A stretch of 33,436 nt of DNA from positions 1 through 33,436 of the forward strand of contig JAADIJ010000183.1 of assembly GCA_013151335.1 (NCBI GenBank). The letters are read 5' to 3'. Below the pieces are notes generated by a model. The model did not search any database. It had not been told where the DNA came from and saw nothing but the letters and a program-made list of their open reading frames with translations. Both the position numbers and the translations under genes were made by a program. Below, piece by piece: positions 8,749 to 16,574 of this stretch (within the stretch, counting starts at the first letter, position 1; every line of letters starts with the position of its first letter). The DNA is from Alphaproteobacteria bacterium. GTDB taxonomy: Bacteria; Pseudomonadota; Alphaproteobacteria; Rhodobacterales; Rhodobacteraceae.

Positions 8749-9825
8749 CTAAGACCCGTAAAGATTCTTGTCATGCTTTTGCACGATCTTCTCAAATCGG
8801 CGCACGAAACGGGCATCGGACTTGGCTTTTTCTTCCAAAACCTTGCGCGCAAACACCATATTATCCTCGTGGCCTTCCATCATATCGGCCATCCGGTTGT
8901 TGGTCGCAGCCCCGATTGCGGCCATCGCCGTTTGCGCCTCCTGATCGGTTTGAACGCCGATTTCGTTGATCCGATGCGCCACGTCCTGCTGTTGCGCGGT
9001 CTTCAGCGATTTGGTTAGCGCATCATAAAGAACCACGCGCTGTTTAGTGTCTGTTTGCAATTTGTTAATCAGCACCATCTGGGTTGCGGCCTGATTTTGC
9101 AGGCTGTCGATCCATGTTTTCCCGGTCTCGATATAGCGTTCCAGCGTCTGGGATTTGGCCAGTTTAACCTGCTCGTCCTGCACACTCTCATTATATTTAC
9201 TATTGAGTGTCGCCAGCTTGCTTTCGAGTTTAGTGCGCGCAGCGGCGTCCTGTTCGACGCTGATCTTGTTCTCCAGATCGATGATTTTGGGGTCCATCGC
9301 CAGAATATCAGCCCGCAAACCTTCCAGCGCCACCACGGTGGCTTCGCGGTCGTCCAGCGTCTCGGTCAGGTTGATCTCGACCCGATCTTTATGCTCGTTA
9401 AGCGAGGTTAGCTGGTTTTCAAGCAGCGCGACAATGATGTCTGATTTGCTGATAAGGTCTTGTAACTTATCATCAATCGAGGCCGTACGCATCCGCTCCT
9501 GACGCATACTTTCCGATTTGGCCCCGCTGAAAACCCCGACAAAACTTTCCCAGCCGGTCTTGTCGCGCATGGCGTCAAAATCTTTGGAAAACCCCGCCGT
9601 CACATCATCCAGCCCCATGATTAGCTCGGCAATATTGGCGTTCATCATTTCGCTGTGCTTATGCACGTCGTTCAGTGTCGCGTATTCGATATCAATTGCG
9701 AATTCGGTCTTGCCATCGATCTTGCCACGCGCCGCTTCTATCCGGTCAGTCAGGGCGTCCATTTTGGTTTGTGCGGCTTTCACCTCGGTTTTTGATTTTT
9801 CAATTTGTGCGCTGAAATCGCTCAT
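8749..9825 (-). CDS. Coiled-coil protein, first gene of the AAA operon
   Basis: This 358-aa, highly charged, almost entirely helical protein has heptad-like stretches at about residues 1-40 and 130-235 and lacks a signal peptide. An alphaproteobacterium-specific family seems likely; a distant resemblance to TelA/KlaA-type toxic-anion-resistance proteins, which are also long helical proteins, crossed my mind but cannot be shown by eye. The C-terminal 60 residues are strongly basic/acidic mixed and end in HDKNLYGS. The ATG at 9825 has a GGGGGCGAG ribosome site directly upstream. As the promoter-proximal gene with an AT-rich leader (9829-9862), it probably marks the transcription start of the seven-gene unit. 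Confidence 0.8.
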   Translation of the reverse strand: MSDFSAQIEKSKTEVKAAQTKMDALTDRIEAARGKIDGKTEFAIDIEYATLNDVHKHSEMMNANIAELIMGLDDVTAGFSKDFDAMRDKTGWESFVGVFSGAKSESMRQERMRTASIDDKLQDLISKSDIIVALLENQLTSLNEHKDRVEINLTETLDDREATVVALEGLRADILAMDPKIIDLENKISVEQDAAARTKLESKLATLNSKYNESVQDEQVKLAKSQTLERYIETGKTWIDSLQNQAATQMVLINKLQTDTKQRVVLYDALTKSLKTAQQQDVAHRINEIGVQTDQEAQTAMAAIGAATNNRMADMMEGHEDNMVFARKVLEEKAKSDARFVRRFEKIVQKHDKNLYGS

Positions 9826-9899
9826 CTCGCCCCCGGCTAAGTAAATAACATTAACATTGATCTAGGCGCAGTTTAGCGCGATTTGAAGGGGGAGGGCAG

Positions 9900-9930
9900 G
9901 GCTTTTTCGTCAATCGCACCAGAAAAAGCC
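9900..9930 (-). terminator. Hairpin downstream of the SDR gene
   Basis: GGCTTTTTC (9900-9908) pairs perfectly over 9 bp with GAAAAAGCC (9922-9930) around a 13-nt loop. It lies 8 bp past the SDR stop codon and 75 bp before the next downstream gene start, so it can end the deoC-ALDH-argE-SDR transcript. No T-run follows the stem on the minus strand, although the stem itself carries A/T runs. Confidence 0.5.
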
Positions 9931-9938
9931 GGCGACAG

Positions 9939-10694
9939 TTAAAACCGCAGCAGCCAGCGCACCAGCGCCGGAAAAGCAGTTGCCAGCCCCATGTAAACGC
10001 GTAGCAAGCGCGGGAAAACCGCATTATATCGCGGCCTTGCTGCCAGCCCGACAATCAGCGTCGCACAATGTTCGACCTCAAGCGTGGGAACAGTCCGCGC
10101 AAGGGCCGGAATATGCTCCTCGGTGCCGGGGTTGTTAACGAAATAGGCCGAATTGACCTTGCCAAAAGTCACATGACAGCTTTTGACCCCGCTGCCTACC
10201 AGATCCTGCGCCAGCGCACGGTGCAACCCGAAAAGCGCTGCTCTTGCCGCCGTATAGGCCGCACTAGAAGGCCAAGACAGCGCGTAAGCCGGTGAATTCA
10301 CATGAATAATCACGCCAGAGCCACGCGCGCGCATCGCCACCAAAAACGCCCGTGTCACGTTGAACGCGGCAAAATATGGCGCATCCATCATCTCGCGTGC
10401 CTCCTCGCCACTGGTTTGCTCAAGCGTTTTCCAAACGCCAGCCCCCGCCGCGTTAACGATTAGATCAGGTGCCAGAACCCCGTCGGGCAGCGCCGAAACC
10501 AGTCGCGCCATCGCCTCAGGCTTGGCCGCATCAAGCGCCACCGCCCGCGCGCAATCGCCGATTTCCGCCGCCAAAGCCGCCAGTTTATCGCTCGAGCGCG
10601 CAACCAAGATCACCTCATATCCAGCCCCCGCCAAAGCCCGCGCCGTGGCCGCACCGATCCCGCTCGACGCCCCGGTCACCACCGCCAGTTTCAA
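9939..10694 (-). CDS. Short-chain dehydrogenase/reductase with Arg in place of catalytic Lys
   Basis: This 251-aa SDR has the nucleotide-binding TGASSGIG (7-14), the NAAG element (81-84) and catalytic Ser134 (HVNSPAY). Tyr147 is present, but the YxxxK motif reads YTAAR, so Arg151 replaces the usual lysine that lowers the tyrosine pKa and binds the nicotinamide ribose. The C-terminus (about 222-250) is hydrophobic and ends in RWLLRF, suggesting a membrane-associated tail. The ATG at 10694 overlaps the argE TGA as ATGA, so it is translationally coupled to argE. Substrate is unknown. The Lys-to-Arg change could mean altered or lost activity. Confidence 0.85.
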   Translation of the reverse strand: MKLAVVTGASSGIGAATARALAGAGYEVILVARSSDKLAALAAEIGDCARAVALDAAKPEAMARLVSALPDGVLAPDLIVNAAGAGVWKTLEQTSGEEAREMMDAPYFAAFNVTRAFLVAMRARGSGVIIHVNSPAYALSWPSSAAYTAARAALFGLHRALAQDLVGSGVKSCHVTFGKVNSAYFVNNPGTEEHIPALARTVPTLEVEHCATLIVGLAARPRYNAVFPRLLRVYMGLATAFPALVRWLLRF

Positions 10695-11839
10695 ATTCCC
10701 GCCTCCAGCCGCACCAACAGCGCCGCCATCATCTGATCACAAGCCGCCAATTGCGCATCGGTCACATATTCGTCCGGCTTATGCCCCTGCGCCATCTGCC
10801 CCGGCCCGCAAATCACCGTCGGAATACCAAGCGCGCCGCTAAACAGCCCGCCCTCGGTGCCAAACGCCATTTTGATCGAGCCGTTCGCACCCGTCAGCGA
10901 TTTCACAAACGCCATCACATCGGCATCAATCGGCGTCTCCAGCCCCGGATAAGACCAACTCCGCTCAATCTCGATCCTCGCCGCCGGATGATCTGCGCGG
11001 GCAACGATTTCACCTGCCGCCTCGCGCAGCCGATCAATAATATGCTCGGGGTCATCCTCGGCCAGATTGCGTATCTCAAACTCCACAACCGCATGATTTG
11101 GCACGATATTTAGCGCATCGCCACCGGCAATCTTCCCCACATGCAGCGTGGTATAAGCCACGTCATAATCGTCGTCCTGCGCACCCGAGGCCGCAAACTC
11201 CGCCTGCAAATCTCGCACAGCACCGACAAAATCTACCGCCAGATGCAGCGCGTTCATCGCCATCGGAGCCAGCGCCGAATGCCCCTCCAAACCCCGACAA
11301 ATCGCCTTGAGCGCGACCTTGCCCTTATGCCCCGACGCCACCGCCATTCCGGTCGGCTCGCCAACGATACACATGGCGGGTTGCCGCGGCGCACCCGCCA
11401 GCATCTCCACCAGCGAGCGCACGCCGACGCAGCCGATTTCCTCGTCATAAGACAGCGCCAAATGCAGCGGCATTCGCAAATTGCGCGTGCTCGCCACTAT
11501 AGCCGCCGCAATCGCACTGGCACAAAACCCCTTCATATCGGCGGTGCCACGGCCATAATATCGCCCATCCGAACAGGTCAGCTCAAACGCCGGACGGCTC
11601 CAATTCTGCCCGTTAACCGGCACTACATCCGTGTGCCCCGACAACATCACGCCGGGCCGATCCTTTGGCCCGATAGTGGCGTAAAGATTGGCCTTTTTCC
11701 CGCTCGCATCCGGCAAAATCTCGCAAGCAATCCCGTGCTGACCCAACAGCGCCGCAACCCAGTCGATCAGCGCCCGATTGGGATCACGGCTAACGGTGGC
11801 AAAGCCGATCAGACGCTCAAGGATCTCGATGGTTTGCAC
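10691..11839 (-). CDS. argE: Acetylornithine deacetylase
   Basis: This 382-aa zinc M20 hydrolase cleaves N-acetylornithine to ornithine and acetate in arginine synthesis. Visible ligands and catalytic residues are H69 (SGHTDVVPV), D101 (GRGTADMKGF), E133/E134 (YDEEIGC), E161 (VGEPTG) and the C-terminal His in GQMAQGHKPDEYV. The length and the GHTDVVPV/GRGTADMKGF pair fit the proteobacterial ArgE subfamily. The start is GTG 11839, with GAGGG about 7 nt upstream, 10 bp after the ALDH stop; a longer in-frame reading to 12073 only covers the ALDH gene in another frame. It sits between the aldehyde dehydrogenase and the coupled SDR, an unusual place for an arginine gene, so a related acyl-amino-acid substrate remains possible. 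Confidence 0.82.
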   Translation of the reverse strand: MQTIEILERLIGFATVSRDPNRALIDWVAALLGQHGIACEILPDASGKKANLYATIGPKDRPGVMLSGHTDVVPVNGQNWSRPAFELTCSDGRYYGRGTADMKGFCASAIAAAIVASTRNLRMPLHLALSYDEEIGCVGVRSLVEMLAGAPRQPAMCIVGEPTGMAVASGHKGKVALKAICRGLEGHSALAPMAMNALHLAVDFVGAVRDLQAEFAASGAQDDDYDVAYTTLHVGKIAGGDALNIVPNHAVVEFEIRNLAEDDPEHIIDRLREAAGEIVARADHPAARIEIERSWSYPGLETPIDADVMAFVKSLTGANGSIKMAFGTEGGLFSGALGIPTVICGPGQMAQGHKPDEYVTDAQLAACDQMMAALLVRLEAGI

Positions 11840-11849
11840 GGTTTTGCCC

Positions 11850-14207
11850 TCACTCGCCGTAGGGTATCCAGATATTTTTAACGTCGGTGGCATGGCGCAA
11901 AAACTCCGGCGCAGAGGCCTCGTTCCAGTCGCGCGCCCGCCCGTTATTGACCCAAGTTCGCTTGAGATTATGGGCCGAAGCCGCCTCGATCGTCGCCGAT
12001 AAATCCTCGGAACCGAAATACCAGACCGCGTCCACATCATCATGATCCGCCAGCGTTTTGGCCAACTCCCCATGCGCGCCAGTGACGATATTCACAACCC
12101 CGCTTGGCAAATCCGAGGTTTCCAGCACCTGATAAAAATCACACGCCGCTAACGGTCGCGCGCTTGACGGTACCAAAACGCAGGTGTTGCCCATCGAGAT
12201 CGTCGCCCCCAACACCGACACCAACCCCAAAAGCGGGGCCTCGTCGGCGCAGATCGCCCCAATCACCCCGACCGGCTCGTTCATCGCCAAGGCCACGCCG
12301 CTGATCGGTACATTATGCACCGCCCCGTCATATTTGTCGGCCCAAGCCGCATAGGTAAACAGCCGCGCAACACTGGCCTCGACCTCCGAGCGTGCCGCCT
12401 TACCGCCGCCGCCCATCGCCTCCAGCCGAGCCGCAAATTCCTGCGCCCGCACACTCAAATTCTCGGCGATATAGTAGAGGATTTGCGCCTTGAGATGCCC
12501 CGTGGTTTTGGCCCAGCCGCTGGCTTTATGCGCCGCCTCGACCGCGTTGCGAATATCCTTGCGATTGCCCGCGCCAACATGGCCCAAAAACCCGCCTTTG
12601 GGTCCATAAACCGCCTGAACATAGCCACCATCGGGCCGCGCTTGCTTGCCACCGACATAGTTCTTGGCCGTGCGGTCGATCATCGCGCCGCTTGGCCCGG
12701 CCACCCCGTCAAAAGGCAAAACTCGCGCCAACGGTTTGGTACTGATGCGAGGTTTGGTATAGGCAAAAAGCCCCTCACGTCCACCCTCGCGCCCAAAGCC
12801 GCTTTCACGTCGCCCACCAAAACCGGCACTGGCGTCAAACTGGTTGGTGGTGTTAATCCACGCCACCCCGCACGCAAGTTTGGGCGCAATATCCAGCGCC
12901 AGATTGATGTTTTCGCTCCACACCGACGCCGCCAGACCGTAAGCCGAATTATTGGCCAATTGCACCGCCTCGCTTGGCGTGCGAAAGGTCATCGCCACCA
13001 GCACCGGCCCGAAAATCTCCTCGCGCATCAAGGTAGAGGAGGTCTCAAGCCCCGTGATCAGCGTCGGCGGATAAAAGCAGCCCCCATCAGGTAAGCTCCC
13101 CGCCGCCACATAGGCAACCCCGCCGTCCTGCAAACCGCGATCAACCATTTCAGTAATAGTTTTCAATTGCTTAGGATCAACTATCGCCCCCACATCAATC
13201 GACTTATCAAGCGGATCACCAACGCGCAGCTTGTCCATCCGCGCGCGGATTTTGGCGTAAACTCGCTCCGCCACCGCCTCTTGCACCAGCAACCGCGAGC
13301 CCGCACAACACACCTGCCCCTGATTGAACCAGATTGCATCAACCAGCCCCTCAACCGCGCTGTCCAGATCGGCGTCGTCAAAGATAATATAGGGCGATTT
13401 GCCGCCCAGCTCCAACGTCAGCGACCTGCCCGAGCCAGCAGTTGCCGCGCGAATACGCCGCCCAACGTCGGTCGAGCCGGTGAAAGCGATCTTGTCAATT
13501 CCCGCGTGGTTAACGATCATCTCGCCCACCGCCCCGTCGCCGGTGACGATATTAACCACACCCGCAGGCACGCCAGCCTCCACACAAATCTCGCCAAACA
13601 GCAACGCCGTCAGCGAGGTGTATTCGGCAGGCTTCAGCACCACAGAATTGCCCATCGCAATCGCTGGCGCTATCTTCCACGCCAGCATCAGGGTCGGAAA
13701 GTTCCACGGAATAATCTGCCCCGCCACGCCCAGCGCCACCTGATCGGGCATCTCTGCCTCCATCAATTGCGCAGCCCCTGCGTGGTAGTAAAAATGCCGC
13801 GCCACCAGCGGAATATCCACGTCCCGGCTCTCGCGGATCGGCTTGCCATTATCAAGCGTCTCCAGCACCGCAAACAAGCGGCTGTGCTTTTGCATCAGCC
13901 GCGCCAGCGCATAAAGGATTTTGGCCCGTCCATATCCCCCAAGTGCCGCCCATTTCGGCTGTGCTGCTCGCGCCGCCACCACCGCCGCATCAATATCGCC
14001 CGCGCCCGCTTGGGCAATTTGCGCCAGTTCCTCGCCAGTGGCCGGATTGGATGTGGCAAAGCTCGCGCCTGAATCCGCCGCCACAAACCCGCCATTGATG
14101 AACAATCCAAACCGGCGCTTATGCTGTTGCAGCCATTCATCCGCCGCAGCGCGACCCTCGGGGGCAGGACCATATTCCATGCTGTCGAAAATCTCCGAAA
14201 CGCTCAT
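11850..14207 (-). CDS. ALDH16-type double-domain aldehyde dehydrogenase
   Basis: This 785-aa protein has two aldehyde-dehydrogenase modules in tandem. The first (about 35-490) is complete: PWNFP (167-171), FTGSTDVG (242-249), catalytic base E266 in LELGGKSP and nucleophile C300 in FNQGQVCCAGSR. The second (about 520-785) keeps the Rossmann-like and NIVTGAHGE features but lacks the active-site Cys and Glu motifs, so it is a degenerate, probably structural domain. This is the ALDH16 arrangement known from a Loktanella enzyme and from animals; the bacterial form keeps the catalytic Cys. ATG 14207 lies 4 bp after the deoC stop; ATG 14225 would overlap deoC by 14 nt. It probably oxidises the acetaldehyde released by DeoC, with NAD as acceptor. 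Confidence 0.88.
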   Translation of the reverse strand: MSVSEIFDSMEYGPAPEGRAAADEWLQQHKRRFGLFINGGFVAADSGASFATSNPATGEELAQIAQAGAGDIDAAVVAARAAQPKWAALGGYGRAKILYALARLMQKHSRLFAVLETLDNGKPIRESRDVDIPLVARHFYYHAGAAQLMEAEMPDQVALGVAGQIIPWNFPTLMLAWKIAPAIAMGNSVVLKPAEYTSLTALLFGEICVEAGVPAGVVNIVTGDGAVGEMIVNHAGIDKIAFTGSTDVGRRIRAATAGSGRSLTLELGGKSPYIIFDDADLDSAVEGLVDAIWFNQGQVCCAGSRLLVQEAVAERVYAKIRARMDKLRVGDPLDKSIDVGAIVDPKQLKTITEMVDRGLQDGGVAYVAAGSLPDGGCFYPPTLITGLETSSTLMREEIFGPVLVAMTFRTPSEAVQLANNSAYGLAASVWSENINLALDIAPKLACGVAWINTTNQFDASAGFGGRRESGFGREGGREGLFAYTKPRISTKPLARVLPFDGVAGPSGAMIDRTAKNYVGGKQARPDGGYVQAVYGPKGGFLGHVGAGNRKDIRNAVEAAHKASGWAKTTGHLKAQILYYIAENLSVRAQEFAARLEAMGGGGKAARSEVEASVARLFTYAAWADKYDGAVHNVPISGVALAMNEPVGVIGAICADEAPLLGLVSVLGATISMGNTCVLVPSSARPLAACDFYQVLETSDLPSGVVNIVTGAHGELAKTLADHDDVDAVWYFGSEDLSATIEAASAHNLKRTWVNNGRARDWNEASAPEFLRHATDVKNIWIPYGE

Positions 14208-14211
14208 ATCT

Positions 14212-15219
14212 TCAACCCAACCCATGCCTGAAGGACGCCGAATAGCGTCCGGTTATGTGATGCTCCAACTGTCGCTCGATATCGCCGAGCAGACTTGAGG
14301 CCCCGAACCGAAACAGCTCCGGCGTAAGCCACGCATCGCCCAGTTCTTCCTTCAAAAGCGCCAAATAGTTAATCGCCACCTTAGCCACCGAGACCCCGCC
14401 CGCCGGCTTAAACCCGATCCTGATGCCGGTGCGCTCATGATAATCACGAATTTGCCGCATCATCACCAGCGAGACCGGCAGCGTCGCGTTCACAGGCTCT
14501 TTGCCGGTCGAGGTCTTGATAAAATCAGCCCCCCCCATCATGCAAACCTGCGACGCCCGCGCCACATTTCGCAACGTGCCAAGCTCCCCAGTGGCCAAAA
14601 TCGCCTTGATATGCGCGTCACCGCAAGCCGTGCGAAACGCCCGCATCTCGTCATAAAGTGCCTGCCAGTTTTGCATCAAAACATGACGGCGTGAAATCAC
14701 AATATCAATCTCGCGCGCCCCCGCCGCAACCGAAGCCTCAATCTCCGCAATCCGCAACGGCAGTGGGCTAAGCCCCGCCGGAAACCCCGTCGAAACCGCC
14801 GCCACAGGCAGGTTCGATCCCGCCAGCGCCGCCACCGCCGCAGGCACCATCTCGTGATAAACACAGACCGCCCCCGTGGTCAGCCCGCGCGCGCCCATCC
14901 CCAACGCCTCCAACAAATCCTGACGTACAGGCTGGCGCGCTTTACGGCAAATCCGATGAACCCTGCGCTCGGTATCGTCACCAGAAAGCGTGGTCAGATC
15001 AATCATGCTCACCGCCTTGAGCAACCACGCCGCCTGCCAGTCCTTTTTAAGCGACCGCCGCCCACCAAGCTGCGCACAACGCCGCTCCACCGCGCTGGTG
15101 TTGACGCGCACCTGCGCCACCAGATCAAGATCAAGTGCGGTGCCCGGATTGCGCGCCGAGTTGACGTGAACAAGCCCGGTCGCAGGCGCCCCCGCCAGCG
15201 TTTCGCCGGTCGTTTTCAT
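14212..15219 (-). CDS. deoC: Deoxyribose-phosphate aldolase
   Basis: This 335-aa class I aldolase splits 2-deoxyribose-5-phosphate into glyceraldehyde-3-phosphate and acetaldehyde in deoxynucleoside breakdown. Motifs are EIDIVIS (170-176, D172), HIKAILATGEL (K205), the Schiff-base lysine K235 in GADFIKTSTGK, and GFKPAGGV (K271). ATG 15219 gives the usual length for alphaproteobacterial DeoC. An in-frame extension to 15339 would add a 40-residue segment with a CEVCG pair that is not part of the aldolase fold I know, and it would leave no room for a promoter. It starts a four-gene run with ALDH16, argE and the SDR. Confidence 0.9.
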   Translation of the reverse strand: MKTTGETLAGAPATGLVHVNSARNPGTALDLDLVAQVRVNTSAVERRCAQLGGRRSLKKDWQAAWLLKAVSMIDLTTLSGDDTERRVHRICRKARQPVRQDLLEALGMGARGLTTGAVCVYHEMVPAAVAALAGSNLPVAAVSTGFPAGLSPLPLRIAEIEASVAAGAREIDIVISRRHVLMQNWQALYDEMRAFRTACGDAHIKAILATGELGTLRNVARASQVCMMGGADFIKTSTGKEPVNATLPVSLVMMRQIRDYHERTGIRIGFKPAGGVSVAKVAINYLALLKEELGDAWLTPELFRFGASSLLGDIERQLEHHITGRYSASFRHGLG

Positions 15220-15283
15220 GGTTTTTGACAAGTTCCCAACGCCTTCATGTCTGGCAAATTCAAGGCCGCAAACCTCGCATGGT

Positions 15284-15299
15284 TTGACCAGAGGGTCAA
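15284..15299. promoter_or_regulatory. Perfect 6-bp inverted repeat upstream of deoC
   Basis: TTGACC (15284-15289) and GGTCAA (15294-15299) are perfect inverted copies around AGAG, in the 137-bp region between deoC (minus) and the phosphotransferase (plus). The position fits an operator for a local regulator controlling one or both genes. No regulator gene lies beside it, and a repeat this short could arise by chance. Confidence 0.3.
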
Positions 15300-15356
15300 G
15301 AAACCGCATCGCCGCCAACGTGCCAAAAAACGGTATCATTTCGGCTCCTCAAAGCT

Positions 15357-16391
15357 ATGCTGGCTGAAATCTGTCAAAAGGATCGCGCATTGGTTGAGAG
15401 ACGTGAAAAGCTGACCCCGCAAAATGTCGCTAAAATTTGCGAGAGTATTTTCCATCAGCCCGTCGAGAAAATTACCGCGCCGGGTGGCAAATCGCGCGAG
15501 AGCCTGCGCGTGCATTTCGCCACCCACACCATCATCGCCACCCAACGCGCCTATTCAGGCCGGATGCGGCTCGAGGTCGAGGTCTTGCGCCGTCTCAGCG
15601 AGGGCGGCGCGCCAGTGCCCAAATTCCTCGGCGGCACCGAGCAGGTTTTCTTTCAACAAGACGTGGGCGCGCGCCGCTTGTCCTCGCAACTGGCCGACGC
15701 CGACGCCCGCAGCGGCCAAAACATCGCCGCGCGCGCATTCGCCAGCCTGATCCAGATTCACGAGGCAGGCGAGCAGGCCGAACTGCACCAGATCGTGCCC
15801 AAGCTTGGCGCAGAAAAGCCGTGGGTCGCAGGTTTCGTCAACTCCGCCCTTGCCGCCTCGGATCGCTATAAAATCAGCGCGCCCACGATAGATTTTGGCG
15901 CCATAACCGAGCGGCTGCATGTGCCGTGCGCACGGTTTTTGAAATGGGATGCAAGACCCGGAAACGCCTCGATCGGCCACGACGGGCGGGTCTATTGGTT
16001 TGACTGGGAGCATTGCGGCGCACGTCAAGGCATGGAGGATTTCGCGTGGCTCGCAGGCGACGAGTTCTTTCCGCTTGGGGCGAGCGAGGTGGTCGCGATC
16101 CTCACCAATTTGCTGGGGCCGAAACTGACCGCGCCGGAGCTTGAATACCTCGGCATCTTCACCACATTTCACATCGTTCAACGCCTGATCATTATCCACC
16201 GGCGGTTTGAAAAAGTCGGCTGGGTTGACGTGAAAAACGCCATGAAGCTCGACAAAATCGGCGTCGACCGCGCGCTGGCCGTCCGCCTGTGCGATCACGG
16301 CGAGGAATGGGCCGATCTCAGCCCCCAAACCCGCTCGATGAAACGCTGGTTCAAAGATTGCGCAAAAACGCTGGAGGCGATGGCGCGATAA
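15357..16391 (+). CDS. APH-fold phosphotransferase family protein
   Basis: This 344-aa protein has the aminoglycoside-phosphotransferase/choline-kinase fold. The catalytic loop reads KWDARPGN (196-203), keeping Asp198 and Asn203 but with Lys in place of the usual His. The metal-binding segment VYWFDWEHCG (D216) fits the DFE/D-type motif, followed by EDFAWLAGDEFF. An N-terminal segment GGKSRESLRVHF with IATQRA (about 43-65) would hold the ATP-binding strands. Such proteins phosphorylate small hydroxylated molecules; resistance to an antibiotic is not implied. Divergent transcription from deoC makes a sugar or nucleoside substrate conceivable, which is inference only. The ATG at 15357 has a weak ribosome site. 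Confidence 0.78.
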   Translation: MLAEICQKDRALVERREKLTPQNVAKICESIFHQPVEKITAPGGKSRESLRVHFATHTIIATQRAYSGRMRLEVEVLRRLSEGGAPVPKFLGGTEQVFFQQDVGARRLSSQLADADARSGQNIAARAFASLIQIHEAGEQAELHQIVPKLGAEKPWVAGFVNSALAASDRYKISAPTIDFGAITERLHVPCARFLKWDARPGNASIGHDGRVYWFDWEHCGARQGMEDFAWLAGDEFFPLGASEVVAILTNLLGPKLTAPELEYLGIFTTFHIVQRLIIIHRRFEKVGWVDVKNAMKLDKIGVDRALAVRLCDHGEEWADLSPQTRSMKRWFKDCAKTLEAMAR

Positions 16392-16400
16392 ACCCAAGAG

Positions 16401-16527
16401 CTGCGCCCGACCTTCAGACCTATTCCCCCTCGTCAGCCAAACATCCGAGCGGGTCGCATCGCGGCACGGTCTGCGCCCGACCTCCCCCCGGAGGGCGCTT
16501 CGCACCCCCCAAGGTCGGGCGCAGACC
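16401..16527. repeat. Palindromic intergenic repeat with perfect 16-bp arms
   Basis: In the 183-bp convergent gap, GGTCTGCGCCCGACCT (16468-16483) is matched exactly by its reverse complement at 16512-16527 around a 28-nt loop. An additional direct copy of the left-arm core, CTGCGCCCGACCT, lies at 16401-16413. The stem can serve as a bidirectional terminator for the phosphotransferase and mcl2. The loop begins CCCCCCGGAGGGCGC and resembles a second copy at 18662-18788, so this looks like a dispersed repeat family rather than a simple terminator. Confidence 0.7.
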
Positions 16528-16574
16528 TCACGGCGTGGCGCAAAAGCTAGGGTCCATGACCCATTGATCCAACC

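Noticed and set aside
11840-12073. N-terminal extension of argE
   Set aside because: It overlaps the end of the ALDH16 gene in another frame; GTG 11839 has a good ribosome site and gives the normal ArgE length.
12315-14072. Two long plus-strand ORFs (259 and 301 codons)
   Set aside because: Both are antisense to the ALDH16 gene and are Arg/His-rich shadows.
15220-15339. N-terminal extension of deoC with a CEVCG pair
   Set aside because: It is not part of the aldolase fold, would use up the divergent promoter region, and ATG 15219 gives the usual length.
15555-16505. 316-codon minus-strand ORF
   Set aside because: It lies opposite the phosphotransferase gene, whose catalytic loop is clear; the antisense product has no motifs.
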